From NCBI GenBank assembly GCA_002491565.1, contig DKWE01000085.1, positions 1-20,538 of the forward strand: 20,538 nucleotides of DNA. Direction: 5' to 3'. The DNA is from Lachnospiraceae bacterium UBA7160. GTDB lineage: Bacteria > Bacillota > Clostridia > Lachnospirales > Lachnospiraceae. Position 1 is the stretch's first letter; every line of letters starts with the position of its first letter. The notes beneath the pieces are model-generated. The model did no database searches. It had not been told where the DNA came from and was given only the letters and a program-made list of their open reading frames with translations. This document shows, piece by piece, positions 8,260 through 16,221 of this stretch. Position numbers and translations under genes: made by a program.

Positions 8260-10602
8260 ATGAAGACCAGAGAAAAGAAAATCAAGCAGCCGGCAAGCTT
8301 CGCGAAAAAACTCTTGCTCGGCGCAGTGGGAATCGCGCTTGCCGCTGTGGTGGCATACCTGCTGTACTATTTCTTCCACTATGTGCGTTATAATAAGTAC
8401 CGGGAGTTTTTGAGCGGGTACGAGTACGAGGAGGGCGCATCGTTTGCCCCGGCGGAGGAAGCGAAAGCGGATGTCGCGGGGATGGAGCTTGTGGCGGAAA
8501 ATGAATTCCTGAAGCTGTACACAGATCAGGCGACCACAAATGTGGCAGTCTACGATAAACGAAACAAGAGTGTCACCTACTCCAATCCGCTGAAGCCGGA
8601 CGAGGATCCGGTGGCGAATAACGCGAATAAGAATTATCTGAAGTCGCAGCTGGTTGTCTACTATTATAATACCGACGTGCAGTCCGGCGTGTTTGATTCC
8701 TATACGCAGTCCGTTGCGAAAGGGCAGTATACGGCGGAGAGCATTGAGAACGGTATCCGGTACGTGTATACGATCGGCGATGAGGCGAGCATTCACTTCG
8801 ACGTGCCGCTCGAATATCGCCTGGACGGTGATAGTGTGGTCGTATCGGTTCCGGCGAAGGGCATCCGGGAGTACAACAGCGGCTATCTGTACCGCATTCA
8901 GCTGCTGCGCTACTTTGGCGGAGCAGACAGTTCTGAGGATGGCTGCCTCGTAGTGCCGAACGGTTCGGGTTCCCTGATTTACTTTAATAACGGGAAGACG
9001 ACCGCGGCGACCTACTCACAGTACATCTACGATCTCGACCCGCTCGTCACGAACTATACGACGACGGAAAATGTGGAGGGCGCGAAGCTGCCGATCTTCG
9101 GGATCTGCCGGGAAGACCGGAGCCTGCTCGTAGAGGTGACAGACGGAGCGACGATTGCATCGATCACAGCCGGCATCTCTGGGGTATTCAACGATCTGAA
9201 CTACGCGTACCCATCCTTCACACTGCGGAACATTGACAATCTGCGCATGTTCGGTGATTCGGCTCAGGATGTCTATGTGATGGAACCAAATCTGTACGAT
9301 ATCAACTGTGAGACGCGCTATACCTTCCTGACCGAGGAGTACGCAGGGTATGCGGGACTTGCAAATTATTACCGGGAGAAGCTGATCCGGGACGGCGTGC
9401 TTGCTGCGAACGGGGCGAGCGGTGATATCCCATTTTACTACGATGTAATTGCAGGGGTGAAGGAAACGGCTCACCTGCTCGGCACACAGTATCTGCGAAC
9501 CTTCGCGATGACGACGTTTGAGGAGGCCGGAAAGATTTCCGATGACCTGCAGGCATCCGGTATCACGAACCAGGTGATGAATCTGCAGGGCTGGATGAAT
9601 GGCGGCTACTATCACGATGCGGTGGACAAGCTGAAGGTGACACGGAAGCTTGGCGGAAAGTCCGGGCTTGCCGCGCTGGATGATACGGTGACAGAAAATG
9701 GCGGAAGGCTGTTTGCGGACGCGGCGATCCAGGAGGTGACGTACGCGGACGACGGCTTCAATTATAATGCGGAGGGCGCAAGGTATTACGGAGCGGGCTA
9801 TGTCGCAGGCTTCGGCCTGGTGAATCCGACGACCCTGCGCAAAACAGCCGGACTCGGTTACACGGAGAACCACTACGATCTGCTTTCCCCGAAGTTCCTT
9901 CCGAGATATGTGGAAAAGTACGCGAAGCAGGCTGGAAAGCTGGAGATTAACGGCCTGTCCCTCCGGGATCTTGGAAATGTACTGTTCTCTGACAAGAAGC
10001 GCACGAACATCATCGACCGGGAGCAGGCGCTGGATGTGGTGCTTGCGCAGTTCGAAGTGCTGAAGGATACCGGAAAGCAGCTGATGACGAATGCGGCGAA
10101 CGCGTACAGCTTCGCCTACAGCAGCGACGTCCTGAATGCGCCGGTCGAGGATAATGATTTCGCGATTGTGGACGAGAGCATCCCGCTGTATGAGATGGTG
10201 CTCCACGGGACGGTACAGTATTCCTCGCAGCTGTTGAATTTTGAGGATGAGGAAGACCTGACAGGCATCGAGCTTCAGCTGATAGAGGCAGGCGCTTCCC
10301 CGCACTACGTATTTACGTGGGAGGATTCAAACAAGATGAAGAACACCGCGCTGAACCGCTTCTATGCGACAACCTATGAGAACTGGAAGGGTGAGGCCGG
10401 GGAGGTCTATACGGTGGTCAACGATGCGCTGCAGCATGTGAACGGTGCGCAGATGACTGGTCATGAGATTCTGGAGACAGGGCTGCGCAAGGTAACGTAT
10501 GACAATGGCGTGGTCATTTACATCAATTACAATGCAGAGGAAAAGGAAGCGGACGGGCTTACAATTCCGGGCAGTTCCTATAGATTGGAGGGGATCGAAT
10601 GA
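8260..10602 (+). CDS. Membrane-tethered DUF5696 protein, possible glycosidase-like barrel
   Basis: The 780-residue protein has a lysine-rich cytoplasmic start and one membrane helix at about residues 12-38, so most of it faces outward. Residues about 70-345 are beta-rich, like a supersandwich module. Residues about 375-640 look like a TIM barrel, with repeated strand-turn segments such as QVMNLQGWMNGG, GGRLFADAAIQEV and INGLSLRDLGN; Asp in FADA (about 487) and in LRDLG (about 570) are candidates for active-site acids. A short beta domain closes the protein (RKVTYDNGVVIYINYN). Size and context fit DUF5696, a family recurrent beside CUT1 importers in Paenibacillus and Clostridia as I recall it. 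The architecture resembles GH31/GH36/GH101-type enzymes, but enzymatic activity is my inference. It overlaps permease 3 by 4 bp. Confidence 0.72.
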   Translation: MKTREKKIKQPASFAKKLLLGAVGIALAAVVAYLLYYFFHYVRYNKYREFLSGYEYEEGASFAPAEEAKADVAGMELVAENEFLKLYTDQATTNVAVYDKRNKSVTYSNPLKPDEDPVANNANKNYLKSQLVVYYYNTDVQSGVFDSYTQSVAKGQYTAESIENGIRYVYTIGDEASIHFDVPLEYRLDGDSVVVSVPAKGIREYNSGYLYRIQLLRYFGGADSSEDGCLVVPNGSGSLIYFNNGKTTAATYSQYIYDLDPLVTNYTTTENVEGAKLPIFGICREDRSLLVEVTDGATIASITAGISGVFNDLNYAYPSFTLRNIDNLRMFGDSAQDVYVMEPNLYDINCETRYTFLTEEYAGYAGLANYYREKLIRDGVLAANGASGDIPFYYDVIAGVKETAHLLGTQYLRTFAMTTFEEAGKISDDLQASGITNQVMNLQGWMNGGYYHDAVDKLKVTRKLGGKSGLAALDDTVTENGGRLFADAAIQEVTYADDGFNYNAEGARYYGAGYVAGFGLVNPTTLRKTAGLGYTENHYDLLSPKFLPRYVEKYAKQAGKLEINGLSLRDLGNVLFSDKKRTNIIDREQALDVVLAQFEVLKDTGKQLMTNAANAYSFAYSSDVLNAPVEDNDFAIVDESIPLYEMVLHGTVQYSSQLLNFEDEEDLTGIELQLIEAGASPHYVFTWEDSNKMKNTALNRFYATTYENWKGEAGEVYTVVNDALQHVNGAQMTGHEILETGLRKVTYDNGVVIYINYNAEEKEADGLTIPGSSYRLEGIE

Positions 10603-11522
10603 AAAAGAAGAAAAGGCTGACGCTTCTGCAGAAGCGAAGCATCGTCGGATTTTTATTTATCCTTCCGTGGCTGATCGGGTTTTTGATCTTCTACGTGCGC
10701 TCCCTGGTGATGACCGGGCAGTTCGCTCTGTCGAATCTGACCGTGGATTCCATAAACGGCGGCTATACCCTGGATTTTGTCGGACTGGATAACTTTATCT
10801 ACGCTTTCCGGGTGCATGGCTCGTTTAAGCAGGTGCTGACGAGTTCGGTGCTGAATATGCTGGTCGATGTGCCGCTGATCACCTTTTTCAGTCTGTTTAT
10901 GGCGATGCTGCTGAACAAGAAATTCCCGGGACGGTTCGTGGTGCGCGCGATCTTTTTCCTGCCGGTCATCCTGAATTCCGGCGCGATCACGGCGGCGATG
11001 GACCTGAGCCAGACGATGATGAACGGGGGTATCTCCTCCCAGGCGGCGGAGACCGCGGCGACTGCAGGTACCTCGATTGCACTGGATCTGGACTATCTGG
11101 TCAGTATCCTGATGGATCTGGGAATGCCGATGATGATTCTCGATTATATTATTGAGGCCGTCGCGCGGATCAATGACATCATCCTGGCGTCCGGCGTGCA
11201 GATCATTATCTTTATCGCGGCGCTGCAGTCGATCCCGACCTCAATGTACGAGGTGGCAAAGATCGAGGGCGCGACCGGGTATGAGACCTTCTGGCGCGTG
11301 ACGTTCCCGATGGTGATGCCGCATATTATCACGAATGTCGTCTACACGATCGTGGACAGCTTCACAAACAGTGAAGTGGTGGACCTCGCCTACGCCGTAG
11401 CGTTTGATGAGTTCAACTACGGACTGAGTTCGGTGTTCAGCCTCGTGTCGACAGTCATTACCTGTGTGATCCTGGTCGTCATCTGCGGCTGGATTTCGAA
11501 GCACACATTCTACTATAACTAG
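10599..11522 (+). CDS. CUT1 sugar ABC permease 3 (LplB/MalF-like)
   Basis: This 307-residue protein starts in an ATGA overlap with the DUF5696 gene, with TTGGAGGGG upstream. It opens with a lysine-rich segment and GFLFILPWLIGFLIFYVRSL, then further helices. Between the third and fourth spans lies a longer, partly polar segment (about residues 140-190) that separates it from permease 1. The EAA loop is at about residue 217 (YEVAKIEGATGYETFWRVTF). It is the first of a second permease pair and is clearly not a recent duplicate of permease 1. Confidence 0.9.
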   Translation: MKKKKRLTLLQKRSIVGFLFILPWLIGFLIFYVRSLVMTGQFALSNLTVDSINGGYTLDFVGLDNFIYAFRVHGSFKQVLTSSVLNMLVDVPLITFFSLFMAMLLNKKFPGRFVVRAIFFLPVILNSGAITAAMDLSQTMMNGGISSQAAETAATAGTSIALDLDYLVSILMDLGMPMMILDYIIEAVARINDIILASGVQIIIFIAALQSIPTSMYEVAKIEGATGYETFWRVTFPMVMPHIITNVVYTIVDSFTNSEVVDLAYAVAFDEFNYGLSSVFSLVSTVITCVILVVICGWISKHTFYYN

Positions 11523-11539
11523 GGAAGGAGAGGAGCAAC

Positions 11540-12532
11540 ATGGCAAAAAATACTGCAGTGGCAAAGGGCTTTGCCGAGGCAAAACGAGCCGTTAGCAATC
11601 CGGACCGTCGCAAGTACGTGATGAACCGCGTGAAGAATTTTGCGCTGGCTCTCGTGAAGGCGGCGATCCTGATCGGGGTGGCGTATGTCATCCTGGCTCC
11701 GGTGATCGGAATGCTGGTCAATTCCTTTTCTTCCAACCGGGACGCGTATGACCCGATGGTCTTCGTCATCCCGAAGAGCCCGACGCTGGAGCGCTACCAG
11801 CTTGCAGCGCTGAGGCTTAAGTATGTGCCGACGATGGCGAAGAATCTGGCCTACACCCTGACGCTGACCGCGCTGCAGATCGTGGTCTGCTCAATGGCGG
11901 GCTACGGGTTCGCACGGTTTGAGTTTCCGTTCCGGAAGCTGCTCTTCGGCTGTGTGGTGGTGATGATCGTCATCCCGTCGCACACGATCATGCTTCCGCT
12001 GTACATGACGTTCCGGACGTTTGATCCGTTCGGCATCGCGACTGCCATCACGGGCGGACCGGTCAATCTGATGGGCACGCCGATTCCGGTGTATATCATG
12101 ACGCTTTTAGGCAGCGGCGTGCGGTCCGGGCTGTATATCTATATTTTCAATCAGTTCTTCCGGGGACTGCCGAAGGAAATCGAGGAGGCGGCGCTGGTGG
12201 ACGGCGCCGGGCTCTGGTATACGTATTTCCGGATCATGCTGGTCAACGCGATGCCTGCTGTCATTACAGTGACCGTGTTCTCCATCGTGTGGCAGTTCAA
12301 TGATACATTTTTTGCAAAGCTATTTCTGGTCAGTGAGGACATCGTGATCAGTAAGAAGATCGCAAGTCTCCAGGCGACGATCGCGAATCTGGACAAGATC
12401 CTGGAGGTACCGATCCAGGAGCTGTATCTGGACGCGGGCATCATCCTGGTGATGCTGCCGGTCGTACTGATCTATGTTTTCCTGCAGAGATACTTTATAG
12501 AAGGCGTGGAACGAAGCGGAATCGTGGGATGA
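11540..12532 (+). CDS. CUT1 sugar ABC permease 4 (MalG-like)
   Basis: This 330-residue protein has a basic N-terminal tail of about 40 residues and six predicted spans. YGFARFEFPFRKLLFG and the EAA loop at about residue 215 (EEAALVDGAGLWYTYFRIML) mark the MalG type. GGAGAGGAG lies upstream and 17 bp separate it from permease 3, its likely partner. The final A of its stop codon is also the first base of a 10-bp target duplication from an inserted MITE-like element, so the insertion hit exactly at the gene end without altering the protein. Confidence 0.9.
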   Translation: MAKNTAVAKGFAEAKRAVSNPDRRKYVMNRVKNFALALVKAAILIGVAYVILAPVIGMLVNSFSSNRDAYDPMVFVIPKSPTLERYQLAALRLKYVPTMAKNLAYTLTLTALQIVVCSMAGYGFARFEFPFRKLLFGCVVVMIVIPSHTIMLPLYMTFRTFDPFGIATAITGGPVNLMGTPIPVYIMTLLGSGVRSGLYIYIFNQFFRGLPKEIEEAALVDGAGLWYTYFRIMLVNAMPAVITVTVFSIVWQFNDTFFAKLFLVSEDIVISKKIASLQATIANLDKILEVPIQELYLDAGIILVMLPVVLIYVFLQRYFIEGVERSGIVG

Positions 12533-12541
12533 CCGCACAGG
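12532..12541. repeat. Left target site duplication of the MITE-like element
   Basis: accgcacagg is repeated perfectly at 12739-12748. The two copies directly abut the terminal inverted repeats of the intervening 197-bp element. Confidence 0.8.
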
Positions 12542-12738
12542 GTTACTGTTCACGGCCATCTGTGGAGCAGTATGCTGGATCGTCGTGCTTGCACGTAAGA
12601 GACAGCATAACTGCCACAGATTGGCTGTGAAATAGCAACCTCCACACAGCCACAGACAGAAGCGGACATTTATGGCCGCGACGGACGCGAAGCGGTTGGT
12701 CTGTGGCTTGCTTGTGTGGAGGGGGCGTGAACAGTAAC
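12542..12738. mobile_element. MITE-like non-autonomous insertion, 197 bp
   Basis: The ends are a perfect 13-bp inverted repeat: gttactgttcacg (12542-12554) and cgtgaacagtaac (12726-12738). They are flanked by a perfect 10-bp direct repeat, the expected target duplication. Inside are two large imperfect hairpins: one with arms atctgtgg (12558-12565) and ccacagat (12614-12621), extended inward and capped by cgtgcttgcacg (12584-12595); the other pairs cctccacacagccacagac (12639-12657) with 12699-12722, interrupted by a five-base bulge. As RNA the whole element would fold into a three-way junction. It has no coding capacity. A 10-bp duplication suggests mobilisation by an IS4-like transposase, but the family cannot be read from the window. 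Confidence 0.8.
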
Positions 12739-12748
12739 ACCGCACAGG
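12739..12748. repeat. Right target site duplication of the MITE-like element
   Basis: This is the second copy of accgcacagg. Removing one copy and the element would restore a spacer of about 115 bp between permease 4 and the repeat-protein gene. Confidence 0.8.
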
Positions 12749-12839
12749 AAGCGCCGTGCAATCCAGCGATCCGGAGGGAGAAGTAGTTCTTCTAAAAGTA
12801 ACTGAATTGCAGTAACCAGTCAACCCGCATATTTATTGA

Positions 12840-12850
12840 AGGAGGAAGGA
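12840..12850 (+). promoter_or_regulatory. Ribosome binding site that fixes a TTG start
   Basis: aggaggaagga stands about five to ten bases before TTG at 12855. The next ATG in frame (12870) is too far away and would shorten the basic end of the signal peptide, so TTG is preferred. Confidence 0.7.
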
Positions 12851-12854
12851 AACG

Positions 12855-14675
12855 TTGAACAGAAAATTCATGACCTGTCTGATGACAGGAGCCATGGCAG
12901 CTTCCATGGCGATGTGTGCGCAGGCGGAGGAAGCAGCTCCGGGCGCAAGTATTGATTTTGAAGATGGCAATATGGGCTTTGTGGCTGCCTATACGCAGCC
13001 GGCGGACGCGGCAGAGGTTGAGCTGTCTGTGGTAGATTACAACGGCAGCAAGGCGCTTCAGGTGAAGAATCTCTCAGGCGGTGTTCCGTACGTGGCAATC
13101 GATGCGAGCAGCCTGCTCGGCGCAGATGTCGCGAAGGTCGCTTCGATCGAGCTTGGCATGGGTGTATCTCATGAGGACGGCAAGTTCTACGCATGCTCCG
13201 GTTCCCTGATCGCATGGAGCGGTACGGACCTGGTAGAGACGACGGATCCGTGGTCTGTCTATCTGGAAAGCGCGAACCCGAAGAAGGCAGTCGCAACACT
13301 CTCTGCTGGCGAGGAGTTTGTAGCAGACGCAGGCAATATGCTGGTAGTACAGCTGAAGACTGACAACGGCGCGACAGAGGGCGCAGGCAATGCGACCTTA
13401 TACATCGACGATATCCGTTTCCTGGATGCAGACGGAAATGTACTTGCGGCAGACAGCGCGGCGACCTTCGTTGAGAACAGTCTGTTCGCAGGCAGCGGCC
13501 CGGATTTCGTAAATCTGGCTGCTCTGAAGAATCCGGTTACGTTTGAAGGCTTCGCATGCACCGGCGCAGCATGGGCGCAGAATGGCTTCACGATGCCGCA
13601 GGAATTCATCGACGCACTGGTACCGGGCTCTGTGATCGAGGTCGAGTACAGCTCCGAAAGCGGAAATATGTGGGTACTGATGAACGAAGCATCGGCAGGA
13701 TGGATTCGTGTGGGCGTCGGCAATGTAGACGGCAGCGGATCGGATTCCAGCTACTACAACGGCGCGAGAAATATCTGCCAGGTAACGTATGAGCAGCTCG
13801 CAGCGGCGTATGGCGAGGATGTATCGACCTGGGGTACGATGATGCAGTGCGAGTCTGATACCGACTGGGAGGTCTTCTCTGTGAAGGTTGGACAGGCGGC
13901 TCCGCGCTATGTGATCGGCACTGGCACAGGTGTGGAATTCCCGGGCTTCGCGTGCAGCGGAGATGCGTGGGCACAGAACGGCTTCGATATGCCGCAGGAG
14001 ATCATCGATGCACTGGTACCGGGTTCTGTAGTAGAGATCAGCTACAGCTCGGAGAATGACGATCTGTGGCTCGTGATGCCGGGCGCAACTGTGGGCTGGT
14101 CCAGAGTGGGCGTCGGCAATGCGGACGGCAGCGGTTCTGACGCAGCAGTGTGCGATGGCAGCAAGTGCTATGTGACGTATGAGCAGCTCGCAGCAGTGTG
14201 CGGCGAGGACAAATCGACCTGGGGTACCACGATGCAGTGTGAAGCATCCGGCGCATGGGAAGTATACGGCGTGAAAGTCGGCACCGCTGTGGAGTGCCCG
14301 ATGGCAAAGAATCCGGTTGAGTTCGCAGGCTTCGCGTGCAGCGGAGATGCGTGGGCACAGAACGGCTTTGATATGCCGCAGGAGATCATTGATGCACTGG
14401 TACCTGGCGCAGTTGTGACAGTGAACTATACATCGGAGAACGGCGATCTGTGGCTGGTAATGCCGGGCGCGACTGTAGGCTGGTCCAGAGTCGGTGTCGG
14501 CAATGCAGACGGCAGCGGCAGCGCATCCGCAGCATGCACAGGATCTGTATGCCAGGTAACGTATGAGCAGCTCGCAGCAGTATGCGGCGAGGATGTATCG
14601 ACCTGGGGTACCACGATGCAGTGCGAGGCTTCCGGTGCCTGGGAAGTATTCGGAGTTTCAGTAGGAACGAGATAA
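12855..14675 (+). CDS. Secreted repeat protein, jelly-roll-like domain plus three 120-residue modules
   Basis: The 606 residues start with a signal peptide (MNRKFMTCLMTGAMAASMAM, cleavage likely after AQA at about 24). Residues about 30-205 look like a carbohydrate-binding jelly roll, ending with the common signature LYIDDIRFLDADGNVL. Three tandem modules follow at about 227-346, 359-476 and 487-605. Each has GFAC.G.AWAQNGF, a MPQE.IDALVPG segment, WLVM/WVLM, GW.RVGVGN.DGSGS, TYEQLAA, STWGT..QCE and a final WEVF/WEVY strand. Modules 2 and 3 are almost identical. Conserved tryptophans suggest sugar binding. There are 3, 5 and 5 cysteines per module, unusual for a secreted Gram-positive protein. 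No membrane anchor, LPXTG or lipobox is visible, so retention must depend on a partner. I recognise no named family for the modules. It is followed 19 bp later by SBP2. Confidence 0.8.
   Translation: MNRKFMTCLMTGAMAASMAMCAQAEEAAPGASIDFEDGNMGFVAAYTQPADAAEVELSVVDYNGSKALQVKNLSGGVPYVAIDASSLLGADVAKVASIELGMGVSHEDGKFYACSGSLIAWSGTDLVETTDPWSVYLESANPKKAVATLSAGEEFVADAGNMLVVQLKTDNGATEGAGNATLYIDDIRFLDADGNVLAADSAATFVENSLFAGSGPDFVNLAALKNPVTFEGFACTGAAWAQNGFTMPQEFIDALVPGSVIEVEYSSESGNMWVLMNEASAGWIRVGVGNVDGSGSDSSYYNGARNICQVTYEQLAAAYGEDVSTWGTMMQCESDTDWEVFSVKVGQAAPRYVIGTGTGVEFPGFACSGDAWAQNGFDMPQEIIDALVPGSVVEISYSSENDDLWLVMPGATVGWSRVGVGNADGSGSDAAVCDGSKCYVTYEQLAAVCGEDKSTWGTTMQCEASGAWEVYGVKVGTAVECPMAKNPVEFAGFACSGDAWAQNGFDMPQEIIDALVPGAVVTVNYTSENGDLWLVMPGATVGWSRVGVGNADGSGSASAACTGSVCQVTYEQLAAVCGEDVSTWGTTMQCEASGAWEVFGVSVGTR
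13533..14669 (+). repeat. Three tandem ~360-bp coding repeats
   Basis: Units lie at about 13533-13893, 13929-14283 and 14313-14669. Units 2 and 3 share long near-identical DNA stretches, for example from the cysteine of GFACSG through IIDALVPG (about 13948-14022 and 14335-14405), which points to recent duplication or gene conversion. Unit 1 is more diverged. Confidence 0.85.
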
Positions 14676-14694
14676 GACAGGAGGAATGATTACA

Positions 14695-16077
14695 ATGAAA
14701 AATAAGAAGAGATTTGTGGCACTTGGCGTAGCTTCCCTGTTTGCATTTCAGTGCATGAGCGTAAGCGCAATGAACATCGGTTCCTGGTGGACGATCCCGT
14801 ACGACAGCGATGACGAGATCACGGACTCTGAGGACTACAACACCGCACTTGCTTCTGGCGATGACTTCAACCTGAACATTGCTCAGAGGAAGTGGGACAA
14901 CGTACCGGTACTGGAAGAGAAGTACGGTGAGTTCTTCTGGCAGAACCTGACCTATGAGGGAACGAAGGAGTCCATCAATACCTCGATTCTGGCAGGTTCA
15001 CCGGACTGCGAGATCTACCTCGTAGATACGGGAATGGGTGTTCCGGCGCAGATGAACGGCCTTGCAGTAGACCTGAAGACCGTGCTTCCGGAGGACGATG
15101 AGCTCTTTACAGATCAGACCGTCCTGAGCTATCTGGATCTTGGCGATGGCAAGGCATGCATCCTGTACGAGAACAGCGCACAGAAGCAGGTAGAGGCGAC
15201 ATATCCGCTGGCATTTAATGTACAGATGCTCGAGGACAACAACCTGGAGGATCCGCGTGATCTCTGGGAGCGCGGCGAGTGGACCTGGGACAAGTTCAAC
15301 GAGTACTGCCAGGTGCTGACACAGGATACCGACGGAGACGGACAGATCGACCAGTATGGATACTGTGGTTTTGAGGTTGAGACATTTGAGCAGCTGATGA
15401 TGAGCAACGGAGCAAACGTTGCAGCTGGCCCGACCGAGACCTTAAGCTCTCCGGCAGTCGGCGAGGCACTTCAGCAGATGTATGACATGTACAACACCTA
15501 CAATGTATGCTATCCGTATGACTTTGACGGCACACCGTCTGACAGCATGAGAAACCAGTATACACAGGGCAACATCGGCTTCTTCCCGATGGCATGCTGG
15601 ATCGCAGCAGGCAACAACGACTACGACTATGGCGATACACAGGGCACATATCTGCAGTGGGATACCGCATATGTGCGCTGGCCGGTAGGTCCGTCCGGAA
15701 ACAAGGACACGAACGCTGGTAAGAACGATACGTCCGGTACGTTCTACATCATCGCTGCAGGCCAGAAGGATCCGGCAGCTGCATACGGACTGCTGCATGA
15801 CTTCTACAACTGGTTCGACGGCGACACCTCCATGCGTGACGCGAAGGAAACCCTGAACTGGTGGTACGGCTCCACTTCCAGAAAGGAAGAGCTGCAGAAC
15901 GCAAACTTCGATGTGATGGCTGATTGTGGCGCACATGCAACCTTCGATAACTGGCAGAGCCTTGGTATCGAGTATGACTTCCAGTCTCTGATCCGCGGCG
16001 AGGTAACTCCGGCTCAGTTCCAGGAGACCTACAAGCAGCAGGTACAGGATGGACTTGATGCTTACTTTGGGAACTAA
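14695..16077 (+). CDS. CUT1 extracellular solute-binding protein 2 (SBP2), 460 aa
   Basis: I place the start at ATG 14695, ten bases after AGGAGG (14679-14684); the in-frame ATG at 14686 is only one base from that site. A signal peptide (KNKKRF, then VALGVASLFAF) probably ends at VSA, about residue 25. The single cysteine there (FAFQC) does not match a lipobox, so the mature protein appears not to be lipidated, which is unusual for a Gram-positive binding protein. The body is a family 1 binding protein, with an acidic first half, DLWERGEWTWDKFNEYC, and a calcium-loop-like DTDGDGQID at about 211-219, common in this class. The usual length of 420-500 residues is met. It is the last gene of the G+C-rich run and probably works with permeases 3 and 4. 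The ligand is unknown. Confidence 0.87.
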   Translation: MKNKKRFVALGVASLFAFQCMSVSAMNIGSWWTIPYDSDDEITDSEDYNTALASGDDFNLNIAQRKWDNVPVLEEKYGEFFWQNLTYEGTKESINTSILAGSPDCEIYLVDTGMGVPAQMNGLAVDLKTVLPEDDELFTDQTVLSYLDLGDGKACILYENSAQKQVEATYPLAFNVQMLEDNNLEDPRDLWERGEWTWDKFNEYCQVLTQDTDGDGQIDQYGYCGFEVETFEQLMMSNGANVAAGPTETLSSPAVGEALQQMYDMYNTYNVCYPYDFDGTPSDSMRNQYTQGNIGFFPMACWIAAGNNDYDYGDTQGTYLQWDTAYVRWPVGPSGNKDTNAGKNDTSGTFYIIAAGQKDPAAAYGLLHDFYNWFDGDTSMRDAKETLNWWYGSTSRKEELQNANFDVMADCGAHATFDNWQSLGIEYDFQSLIRGEVTPAQFQETYKQQVQDGLDAYFGN

Positions 16078-16221
16078 GAGATCGGTGTCAGTGTGAGAAG
16101 TGAGATCTGCGTCGTGTGTGCGTATAAGCGGATGGGAAACAGAAGCCACATCGTGTATACGTAGAAGCAGATAGAAATCAGATCACTCACAGAGCATCCT
16201 TAACTCTGTAATCCAATCATG

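Noticed and set aside
12542..12738. Riboswitch or rho-independent terminator between permease 4 and the repeat protein
   Set aside because: The perfect end-repeats with a flanking 10-bp target duplication are better explained by transposition, and no T-run follows any of the stems.
14686..14694. Earlier ATG for SBP2
   Set aside because: Only one base separates it from the AGGAGG element; ATG 14695 has proper spacing and yields a standard signal peptide.
15325..15351. DTDGDGQID in SBP2 as a dockerin or EF-hand
   Set aside because: There is a single loop only, without the paired second loop and helix of a dockerin. Such calcium-loop-like segments are common in CUT1 binding proteins.
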